Source: Modicisalibacter sp049808615
GTDB lineage: Bacteria; Pseudomonadota; Gammaproteobacteria; Pseudomonadales; Halomonadaceae
Assembly: GCF_049808615.1 (NCBI RefSeq)
Contig: NZ_JBNCAN010000041.1
Coordinates: 1-12,054 of the forward strand
Length of the DNA stretch: 12,054 nucleotides
Reading direction: 5' to 3'
A program made the translations under genes and the position numbers. Below are positions 6,493 through 12,054 of the stretch, in pieces. Below the pieces are notes generated by a model, which was given only the letters and a program-made list of their open reading frames with translations, was not told the DNA's origin and ran no database searches. Position 1 is the first letter of the stretch; each line of letters starts with the position of its first letter.

Positions 6493-8046
6493 TTATTCAT
6501 TGCCGATCTCATAACGCTTGAGCTTATTGGCAATCGTCGTGTGCGACACCCCCAGCCGGCGCGCCAACAGGCGACTCGAAGGATAATCAGGATAAAGCGT
6601 TGCCAGTATTCGCTTTTCCACTTCATGGAGCATGTCGCCTAGCGTCCCTTCGAGGTTGAGCTCAGCAAGAGCTGGCGCCTTGTCTGCCTCGGGGAAACGC
6701 AGGTGATGGGGTTCGATCACTTCGTCCTCGCACAGCGACACCGCCTGAAACAGCGCGTTCTCGAGTTGGCGCACGTTACCTGGCCAATGATAGGCGGCAA
6801 GTTGTGACAGCGCGATGTCGGAAAGTCTCGGCAGGCCGCAGCCAATCTGCCGAGCAGCACGATCGATGAAGTGATTGGCCAGTTCCTTGATGCCATCGAG
6901 GCAGTTGCGCAGGGGGGGTATATGCACCGACAGCACGTTGAGACGGTGGTAGAGATCGGGACGAAAGTGCCCTTCGCTGCACAGTTGCGGCAAGTCCTGC
7001 TGAGTGGCGCAGATCACCCGCACATCGAGGAAGGTCTCCTCGTCGCTGCCCACGCGGCGAAAACCGCCATCCTGCAGGAAACGCAACAGCTTGACCTGCA
7101 GACGCGGGCTCATTTCGCCTACTTCGTCAAGGAAGATCGTGCCGCCCGCAGTCAGCTCCAGCAGCCCCAACTTGCCCTCCGGTCGTGCTCCTTCAAAGGC
7201 ACCGGGGGCGTAGCCAAACAGTTCGGTCTCGGCCATGGACTCGGGCAAGCCGGCACAGTTAAGGGCCATGAACGGCGCCTGACCGCGAGGACTGGCTAGA
7301 TGACAGGCACGAGCCAGCAGCTCCTTGCCGGTGCCGGTCTCACCCTCGATCAGCAACGGCGCATCCAGCGGTGCCATGCGGCGCGCCTCGCTGATCACTG
7401 TCGCCATGCGCTCACTGGCCTGAAAAATCGCCTCGAAACCTCGCAGTTCCTGGCGCTGCACATGATAGATGCGCTCGCCAACACGATCGGCGCGGTGCAA
7501 GGTCACCACCGCTCCGGCCAGCGAGGCAACATCGTCCTTCTCGGTATGCAGCGGGGCGATATCGGCGAGATAGCTGGCCTCCTTTAGCGTGAGGCGCAGA
7601 CCATTGACCCGGGTGTTATTGCGGCGCATTAGATCGGGCAGATCGATCCCCTGAACGTAGCGGTCCAATGAGAGTCCCGGCACTTCATCCACCCGCACGC
7701 CAAGCATCTGTCCTGCCGCGCGGTTGGCGGCGACGATGCGTCCCTCCATGTCGATGGACATTACCGGGTCCGAGAGCGATGACAGCAACGCATCGAGTTC
7801 CAAGTGGCGGCGTTCACTGGGCATCAGGCTGACCCGTTTGACGCCGAACACCCCGGGCACCGCCTCGAGGATCGGCTTCAGGGTCGAGAGCTGCGCGTTG
7901 AGCAGGTAGGGCACATGTAGGTAGATCGTATTGCCCGCTTCTCCGCCGACCTCGCCCCGGGCCACGTTCAAGCCGTAATCGGCGAAGTGTGAGACGATAT
8001 CGCGCAGAATACCGATGCGGTTCTGGCAATGAAGCTTGAGACGCAT
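6493..8046 (-). CDS. phhR: TyrR/PhhR-type transcriptional regulator of aromatic amino acid metabolism
   Basis: This 517-residue protein has TyrR architecture. An N-terminal ACT domain (about 1-75, MRLKLHCQNRIGILRDI) is followed by a PAS domain (about 80-185). The AAA+ domain (about 203-435) has Walker A GETGTGKE (235-242), Walker B IFLDEVGEM (304-312) and arginine-finger-region FRPDLYHRLN. The C-terminal HTH (about 489-511) is RLLARRLGVSHTTIANKL. TyrR and PhhR proteins sense tyrosine and phenylalanine and activate or repress aromatic-catabolism genes. The sigma54-contact loop reads GAFEGA (282-287) instead of GAFTGA; E. coli TyrR lacks the loop, so action through sigma70 RNA polymerase is more likely. 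Start-site ribosome binding is weak, but the start matches the family N-terminus. It diverges from phhA, with two TyrR-box-like sites between them. Confidence 0.94.
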   Translation of the reverse strand: MRLKLHCQNRIGILRDIVSHFADYGLNVARGEVGGEAGNTIYLHVPYLLNAQLSTLKPILEAVPGVFGVKRVSLMPSERRHLELDALLSSLSDPVMSIDMEGRIVAANRAAGQMLGVRVDEVPGLSLDRYVQGIDLPDLMRRNNTRVNGLRLTLKEASYLADIAPLHTEKDDVASLAGAVVTLHRADRVGERIYHVQRQELRGFEAIFQASERMATVISEARRMAPLDAPLLIEGETGTGKELLARACHLASPRGQAPFMALNCAGLPESMAETELFGYAPGAFEGARPEGKLGLLELTAGGTIFLDEVGEMSPRLQVKLLRFLQDGGFRRVGSDEETFLDVRVICATQQDLPQLCSEGHFRPDLYHRLNVLSVHIPPLRNCLDGIKELANHFIDRAARQIGCGLPRLSDIALSQLAAYHWPGNVRQLENALFQAVSLCEDEVIEPHHLRFPEADKAPALAELNLEGTLGDMLHEVEKRILATLYPDYPSSRLLARRLGVSHTTIANKLKRYEIGNE

Positions 8047-8130
8047 ACGATGACTCGATTTGGGCTGAATCGAATTGAAAAGAAGCGACGTGCCGATGAA
8101 CGAGCATTCGTCACGTCAGCATGACGCATC

Positions 8131-8148
8131 TGTAAAGATAGCGTGACA
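8131..8148. promoter_or_regulatory. TyrR/PhhR box 1
   Basis: TGTAAA-N6-GTGACA compares with the TyrR consensus TGTAAA-N6-TTTACA: the left half is perfect and the right half matches 4 of 6. It is centred 220 bp before phhA and 93 bp before phhR, well placed for autoregulation of phhR and for an upstream activation site of phhA. Confidence 0.6.
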
Positions 8149-8213
8149 GCTAAGGCTTGCTCAAGCGTTGCCTCACGGCTTGGTGGCCTTCCCCAGGCAC
8201 TGGACCGTGCCGC

Positions 8214-8231
8214 TGTCAGAAAAACCTTACA
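8214..8231. promoter_or_regulatory. TyrR/PhhR box 2
   Basis: TGTCAG-N6-CTTACA matches 4 of 6 and 5 of 6 positions of the two TyrR half-sites, with the correct 6-bp spacing. Its centre lies 83 bp from that of box 1 and 137 bp before the phhA start. Paired strong and weak boxes are typical of TyrR-controlled promoters. Confidence 0.5.
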
Positions 8232-8359
8232 CTCGATTCTGCCATGCAGTTCAGAACGTTCGGTTCCCCCATTTTCGGACAGGCAGCTTTCGCCCGGCGG
8301 GGATATGCTGATAGATAGAAAGCATCCCGTTCACAACATCGCAACTCGGGAGCCCTGAC

Positions 8360-9187
8360 ATGAAGAGCCATACCGTGAAGAGCCAAGACACCAAGAAAGC
8401 GACTCTCTATCAGGCCCGCGAGCCGGACGCCGAGGGCATCATTCATTATAGCGATAGCGAGCACGACACCTGGCAGGCGCTGATGCAGCGCCAGTTGCCA
8501 ATCATTGAAGGCCGTGTATGCCAGGAGTATCTCGAAGGTCTTGAGCGCCTGGTCTTGCCGATGGATCACATCCCGCAACTCGGCGACATCGACCGTGTAC
8601 TGATGCAAACTACCGGCTGGCAGACGGCACGGGTGCCGGCATTGATCCCCTTCGATACCTTCTTTGAACTGCTCGCCAATCGACGCTTCCCGGTGGCCAC
8701 CTTCATCCGCACGCCGGAGGAGATGGACTACCTGCAGGAACCGGATATCTTCCATGAGATCTTCGGCCACTGTCCGATGCTGACCAACCCCGCCTTCGCC
8801 GAATTCACTGCCATCTACGGCAAGCTCGGCCTGGCGGCGAGCAAGCAGGAGCGGGTCTATCTGGCGCGGCTGTACTGGATGACCGTCGAGTTCGGGCTAG
8901 TCGATACTTACGCCGGTCGACGCATCTACGGCGGCGGCATCATTTCTTCGCCGAAGGAGACCTTCCACGCGCTTTCCGAAGCGCCGACGCACACACCCTT
9001 CGAGCCCCTTGATGCCCTGCGCACCCCCTATCGCATCGACATCCTGCAACCGCTCTACTATGTGATCGACGACCTGCACACGCTGCACGAGCTGGCCGGC
9101 CAGGACATCATGGCCATGGTGCACGAGGCCATGAAACTCGGGCTGTTCGAACCTCGATTCAGCCCCAGGAAGGCCGCCAACGCTTGA
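8360..9187 (+). CDS. phhA: Phenylalanine 4-hydroxylase
   Basis: This 275-residue monomeric bacterial aromatic amino acid hydroxylase converts phenylalanine to tyrosine with O2 and tetrahydropterin, using a non-haem Fe(II) in the cytoplasm. The iron triad is visible: H132 and H137 in FHEIFGHCPM, and E177 in YWMTVEFGL. Further family motifs are RVPALIPFDTFFELLANRRFP, IRTPEEMDYLQEPD and YGGGIISSPKET. It has only the catalytic domain, without the regulatory ACT domain of animal enzymes, and about the usual bacterial length. GGGAG lies some 8 bp before the ATG. It is the first gene of phhA-phhB-phhC; phhB, 45 bp downstream, recycles the oxidised pterin. Control is probably by the divergent PhhR through the boxes at 8131 and 8214. 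Confidence 0.97.
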   Translation: MKSHTVKSQDTKKATLYQAREPDAEGIIHYSDSEHDTWQALMQRQLPIIEGRVCQEYLEGLERLVLPMDHIPQLGDIDRVLMQTTGWQTARVPALIPFDTFFELLANRRFPVATFIRTPEEMDYLQEPDIFHEIFGHCPMLTNPAFAEFTAIYGKLGLAASKQERVYLARLYWMTVEFGLVDTYAGRRIYGGGIISSPKETFHALSEAPTHTPFEPLDALRTPYRIDILQPLYYVIDDLHTLHELAGQDIMAMVHEAMKLGLFEPRFSPRKAANA

Positions 9188-9232
9188 GAACAGATTCTTG
9201 GAACCCACTTTTCATTCTGACAGGAGTCACCC

Positions 9233-9589
9233 ATGAGCCAACTTTCCGAGCAATCCTGCGAAGCCTGTAGCCTTGATGCCCCCAAGGCCACCCAGGAGCA
9301 GATCGAGGCCTTCCGGCGCGATATTCCCGAGTGGCAGTTGGTCGAGCGGGATGGCATCATGCAACTGGAGCGGACATTCAAGTTCCGCAACTTCAAGCAG
9401 GCCCTCATCTTCACCAATCGGGTGGGTGACATCGCCGAGGAAGCCGGCCATCATCCGGCGCTGCTCACCGAATGGGGCAAGGTCACCGTGACCTGGTGGT
9501 CCCATGCCATCAAGGGTCTGCACAAGAACGACTTCATTCTGGCCGCTAGAACCGACGAGGTAGCAGAGTCCAATGTTCGAGCAGATTGA
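9233..9589 (+). CDS. phhB: Pterin-4a-carbinolamine dehydratase
   Basis: This 118-residue protein of the PCD/DCoH family dehydrates the 4a-hydroxy-tetrahydropterin released by PhhA, allowing cofactor regeneration. The signature AEEAGHHPALLTEW (about 68-81) holds the paired active-site histidines, followed by VTVTWWSHAIKGLHKND with the third conserved histidine. An N-terminal extension with SCEACS is typical of proteobacterial PhhB. AGGAG lies about 7 bp before the ATG. The last 17 bp overlap the start of the aminotransferase gene, implying translational coupling. Confidence 0.96.
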   Translation: MSQLSEQSCEACSLDAPKATQEQIEAFRRDIPEWQLVERDGIMQLERTFKFRNFKQALIFTNRVGDIAEEAGHHPALLTEWGKVTVTWWSHAIKGLHKNDFILAARTDEVAESNVRAD

Positions 9590-10763
9590 GCGAGTACCCG
9601 GGGATGCCATCCTCGGGTTGATCGAGGCCTTCAAGAAGGACACCAATCCCCAGAAGGTCGATCTCGGTGTCGGCGTATACCGTGACGCCAAGGGCAATAC
9701 CCCCATCATGCGGGCGGTCAAGGAAGCCGAGGCGCTGCTGCTGAAGAACGAGACCACCAAGAGCTATATTGGCTCCCACGGCGATCCTCAGTATGGCGAC
9801 GTCACCCTTCCCCTGGTACTGGGCGCCGACTCGCCGGTCATCGCCGCAAAACGTGCCAGCGCGACTCAATCGCCCGGGGGCACTGGGGCGCTGCGCCTGG
9901 CCGCGGACTTCATCAAGTCCAAACTTCCCGGCAAGGATGTCTGGGTCTCGGATCCGACCTGGCCCAACCATCTGGGTATCTTCCCCGCCGCTGGCCTAAC
10001 GCTACACAAGTATCCCTACGTCGATGCCGAGAATCGCCTCGATTTCGACGGTATGCTGAGTGCGATTAAGCAGATCCCCCAAGGCGACGTGGTATTGCTG
10101 CACGCCTGCTGTCACAACCCGACGGGATTCGACCTCACCAACGATCAATGGCAACAGGTGCTCGAGGTGGTTCGTGAGCGCGGCCTGCTCCCTCTGATCG
10201 ATTTTGCCTACCAGGGCTTCGGCGACGGCCTTGAGGAAGACGCCTTCGGCGCCCGGTTACTGGCGGAAAACCTCGACGAGGTGCTGATCACCAGCTCCTA
10301 TTCGAAGAACTTCGGCATCTATCGGGAGCGCACCGGCTGTTTTATCGCCGTCGCCAAGAATACCGAGCAGATGGAGAACGTGCGCTCGCAGATGGCTATC
10401 GTCGCCCGGGAGAACTACTCCAACCCGCCGGCCCACGGTAGCGCCATCGTCTGCGAGATTCTCACCTCCGCCGAACTGGCAGCGGTATGGCGCGACGAGC
10501 TGACTGACATGCGCGATCGTATCAACGGCCTGCGCCGGGATTTCGTCGAGGCGCTCAAGCCCTATGGGCTGGATAGCACCTTCGCCCACGTGGCCGAACA
10601 GCGCGGCATGTTCTCCTACACGGGCCTCACGCCGGATCAGGTAGATCGGCTGCGAGATGAGTATGGCATCTACATGGTGCGCTCTGGCCGCGCCAACGTG
10701 GCCGGTCTGTCCAACGAGAACTTGCCTTACGTTACTGAAGCGATTGCCGCGGTCTCGAAGTGA
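9573..10763 (+). CDS. phhC: Aromatic amino acid aminotransferase (class I, PLP-dependent)
   Basis: This 396-residue aspartate/tyrosine aminotransferase of fold type I, subgroup I-alpha, is expected to transaminate tyrosine to 4-hydroxyphenylpyruvate and 2-oxoglutarate to glutamate. PLP-site residues are visible: HNPTG (181-185), D210 in LPLIDFAYQGF contacting the pyridine nitrogen with Y213, and Schiff-base lysine K245 in SSYSKNFGIYRERTG. The substrate-carboxylate arginine R373 is in SGRANVAG. The sequence alone cannot fully separate aspartate from aromatic preference; membership of the phh operon, with a 17-bp overlap of phhB, favours the aromatic role (phhC/tyrB type). No strong ribosome site precedes the ATG, consistent with coupling to phhB. 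A hairpin terminator follows at 10803-10842. Confidence 0.92.
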   Translation: MFEQIERVPGDAILGLIEAFKKDTNPQKVDLGVGVYRDAKGNTPIMRAVKEAEALLLKNETTKSYIGSHGDPQYGDVTLPLVLGADSPVIAAKRASATQSPGGTGALRLAADFIKSKLPGKDVWVSDPTWPNHLGIFPAAGLTLHKYPYVDAENRLDFDGMLSAIKQIPQGDVVLLHACCHNPTGFDLTNDQWQQVLEVVRERGLLPLIDFAYQGFGDGLEEDAFGARLLAENLDEVLITSSYSKNFGIYRERTGCFIAVAKNTEQMENVRSQMAIVARENYSNPPAHGSAIVCEILTSAELAAVWRDELTDMRDRINGLRRDFVEALKPYGLDSTFAHVAEQRGMFSYTGLTPDQVDRLRDEYGIYMVRSGRANVAGLSNENLPYVTEAIAAVSK

Positions 10764-10802
10764 TCAAGATCGCAGCAGACTCGCGATCCTAGAGCCGAAA
10801 CC

Positions 10803-10842
10803 ACTAACGTCCGGAGCAATTTGAAACGCTCCGGGCGTTAGT
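10803..10842. terminator. Bidirectional hairpin between phhC and wbpP
   Basis: ACTAACGTCCGGAGC (10803-10817) pairs with GCTCCGGGCGTTAGT (10828-10842) over 15 bp, with one T-G wobble and a 10-nt loop. The downstream T tract is poor (ATTTACAG, then TTTGTTT further on). Its position between convergent stops (10763 and 10859) fits a shared terminator; an operator is unlikely. Confidence 0.7.
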
Positions 10843-10858
10843 ATTTACAGCACTTTGT

Positions 10859-11893
10859 TTAGCAGCACAACTCTCGCAAGTGGTTGATATACCATGGCAT
10901 CGCCTGATGAATACCCTCGACGACCGTATGAGTCGGCGCATAGCCGAGCTTGTCGGCGGCCTTGGCGATATCGGCCTGAGAATGACGCACATCCCCCGGC
11001 CGGAAATCCCGGTAAGCCGGTGCCTTATCGTAGATTATCCCCTGTTCCGCCAGCGCATCCCGCAAGTAAGCAAATAGTTCGTTGAGCGTCGTCCGGCCGT
11101 TCACCGCGACATTGAACACTTCGCTGTCCATTTCATCACCCGTCAGGGCCGCCAATAGATTGGCCTGAACCGCATTCTCGATGAAACAGAAATCCCGGCT
11201 GGTTTCGCCATCCCCATTCACATGAACTGGCTCATTGCGGAGCATCGCCGCCGTCCATTTGGGAATCACCGCGGCGTAGGCGCCTTCCGGGTCCTGACGC
11301 GGGCCGAAGACGTTGAAGTAGCGTAATCCCGCTGTTTTCACTCCATAGCAGCGCGAGAAGACCTCCGCGTAGAGCTCGTTGACGTACTTGGTCACCGCAT
11401 AAGGCGACAGCGGCTTGCCAATACGATCCTCCACCTTCGGCAAAGCGGGATGATCGCCGTAGGTGGAACTCGAGGCAGCATAGACGAAGCGTTTGACGCC
11501 GGCCTCCTTGGTGGCCACCAGCATGTTGAGGAAACCGTCGATGTTAGCGGCATTGGTGGCCAAGGGATCGTTCAAAGAGCGAGGCACCGACCCGAGCGCT
11601 GCCTGGTGCAACACGTAATCGACCCCCTGCACGGTGCGCTGGCAATCCTCCAACTTCCGGATATCCGCCTCGTGGAAGGTAAAGCGCGTCCACTGCTCGT
11701 CACTCACCAGCTCGCGTACCTCGTCGAGATTACGCCGATGACCCGTGACGAAGTTGTCCATACCCACAACTGTCTGGTCCAGCTTGAGCAACCGTTCAAG
11801 CAGGTTGGAGCCAATAAAGCCAGCCACACCCGTTACCAGCCAAATCCTCGGATCATTCCTCAGATCCGCCTGAGCTTTTTCATAGATAGTCAT
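10859..11893 (-). CDS. wbpP: UDP-N-acetylhexosamine C4-epimerase, WbpP/TviC type
   Basis: This 344-residue extended SDR enzyme closely resembles WbpP of Pseudomonas and TviC/VipB, which interconvert UDP-GlcNAc/GalNAc or their uronic acids for O-antigen or Vi-type capsule synthesis. The NAD site is TGVAGFIGS (21-29). The catalytic region is AASSSTYGD (139-147) with Y165 and K169 in SPYAVTKY. Family stretches include VLHQAALGSVPRS, GLRYFNVFG and NGDGETSRDF. I set the start at 11893, where MTIYEK matches the WbpP N-terminus. An ATG two codons earlier (11899) has GGA only 4 bp upstream, so the exact start is uncertain; the open frame further upstream has no family match. It converges with phhC and diverges from the gene starting at 12048, probably at the edge of a polysaccharide locus. 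Confidence 0.92.
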   Translation of the reverse strand: MTIYEKAQADLRNDPRIWLVTGVAGFIGSNLLERLLKLDQTVVGMDNFVTGHRRNLDEVRELVSDEQWTRFTFHEADIRKLEDCQRTVQGVDYVLHQAALGSVPRSLNDPLATNAANIDGFLNMLVATKEAGVKRFVYAASSSTYGDHPALPKVEDRIGKPLSPYAVTKYVNELYAEVFSRCYGVKTAGLRYFNVFGPRQDPEGAYAAVIPKWTAAMLRNEPVHVNGDGETSRDFCFIENAVQANLLAALTGDEMDSEVFNVAVNGRTTLNELFAYLRDALAEQGIIYDKAPAYRDFRPGDVRHSQADIAKAADKLGYAPTHTVVEGIHQAMPWYINHLRELCC

Positions 11894-12047
11894 ATGCATC
11901 CGTTCCAAAATTTCAAAATCAACATTAAATTCAAGTAAACCTGAATCCGTGATGCCGGCGTCGACACTTCCCCTATCACCGCCAGCGAGCATTTTCTGAC
12001 CGCCGATTCCGTCTCACCCGCTGAACGCATACCGGGGAGGACCAACC

Positions 12048-12054
12048 ATGGCGA
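12048..12054 (+). CDS. Start of an unidentified rightward gene
   Basis: ATGGCG begins at 12048, 7 bp after a near-perfect ribosome site GGGGAGG (12034-12040). Only two codons and one base are present, so nothing can be said of the product. The 154-bp gap to the epimerase includes an AT-rich run (11906-11939) in an otherwise GC-rich window, which probably carries the epimerase promoter. Confidence 0.5.

Larger units (their letters stand above)
8047..8359. other. Divergent phhR-phhA regulatory region, 313 bp
   Basis: No ORF with coding character lies here. It holds two TyrR-box-like sites (8131-8148 and 8214-8231). The sequence next to phhA has a GGGAG ribosome site at about 8347-8351 before the ATG at 8360. 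I could not pick a convincing sigma70 promoter for phhA by eye. The phhR side contains TTTACA (minus strand, inside the first box), which could double as a -35 element for phhR, but no good -10 follows at 17 bp. Confidence 0.6.

Noticed and set aside
8086..8126. Inverted repeats GACGTG/CACGTC and CGTCA/TGACG in the phhR leader
   Set aside because: The arms are short with asymmetric spacers, do not fit TyrR-box spacing, and form no convincing hairpin.
8184..8210. Sigma54-like -24/-12 elements upstream of phhA
   Set aside because: TGGC(8184-8187)...GCA(8197-8199) has GG and GC at the right spacing but matches the rest of the consensus poorly, and the second candidate (GGCAC at 8196-8200) has spacing 11 instead of 10. 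The altered GAFEGA loop of PhhR also argues against sigma54 use.

Overview
The window looks like chromosomal DNA of a GC-rich, aerobic gammaproteobacterium. The phhR / phhA-phhB-aminotransferase cluster resembles that of Pseudomonas and related lineages, and the gene mix would suit Halomonadaceae (Halomonas or Chromohalobacter type). That placement is inferred from gene content and base composition, not from a search. No RNA genes, CRISPR array or intact transposase were seen.

Left part (1-5056) is accessory-like. After a 41-residue tail of an unidentified gene comes a complete berberine-bridge-type FAD oxidoreductase (226-1641). It is followed by a 143-bp palindromic MITE-like element bounded by TTAG target duplications (1657-1807). 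The right duplication contains the stop codon of a leftward DUF2182 membrane-protein gene. That gene forms a two-gene operon with a DUF1326 protein carrying a CxC-x3-CxC cysteine cluster. Divergent from the pair is a regulator combining an HxlR-type winged helix with an SCP2-like C-terminal domain; two related palindromes lie over its likely promoter. Together these three genes look like a self-regulated module, possibly handling metal or thiol chemistry, of unknown function. Next is an orphan hicB antitoxin. Its hicA toxin partner has lost its 5' end at a deletion junction near 4742, which joins it to the 3' remnant of a second FAD oxidoreductase that has also lost its 5' end.

Middle and right part (5120-10763) is a conserved metabolic block. 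A periplasmic GlpQ-like glycerophosphodiester phosphodiesterase and a TyrR/PhhR-type regulator are read leftward. The operon phhA (phenylalanine 4-hydroxylase), phhB (pterin-4a-carbinolamine dehydratase) and phhC (aromatic aminotransferase) is read rightward. The enzymes convert phenylalanine to tyrosine, recycle the pterin cofactor, and transaminate tyrosine to 4-hydroxyphenylpyruvate. The 313-bp divergent region between phhR and phhA carries two TyrR-box-like sites, so autoregulation and aromatic-amino-acid control are likely.

Right edge (10800-12054): a strong hairpin separates phhC from a convergent WbpP/TviC-type UDP-N-acetylhexosamine C4-epimerase, probably the border of a surface-polysaccharide locus. 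A well-placed Shine-Dalgarno sequence and ATG at the last bases mark the start of another rightward gene.
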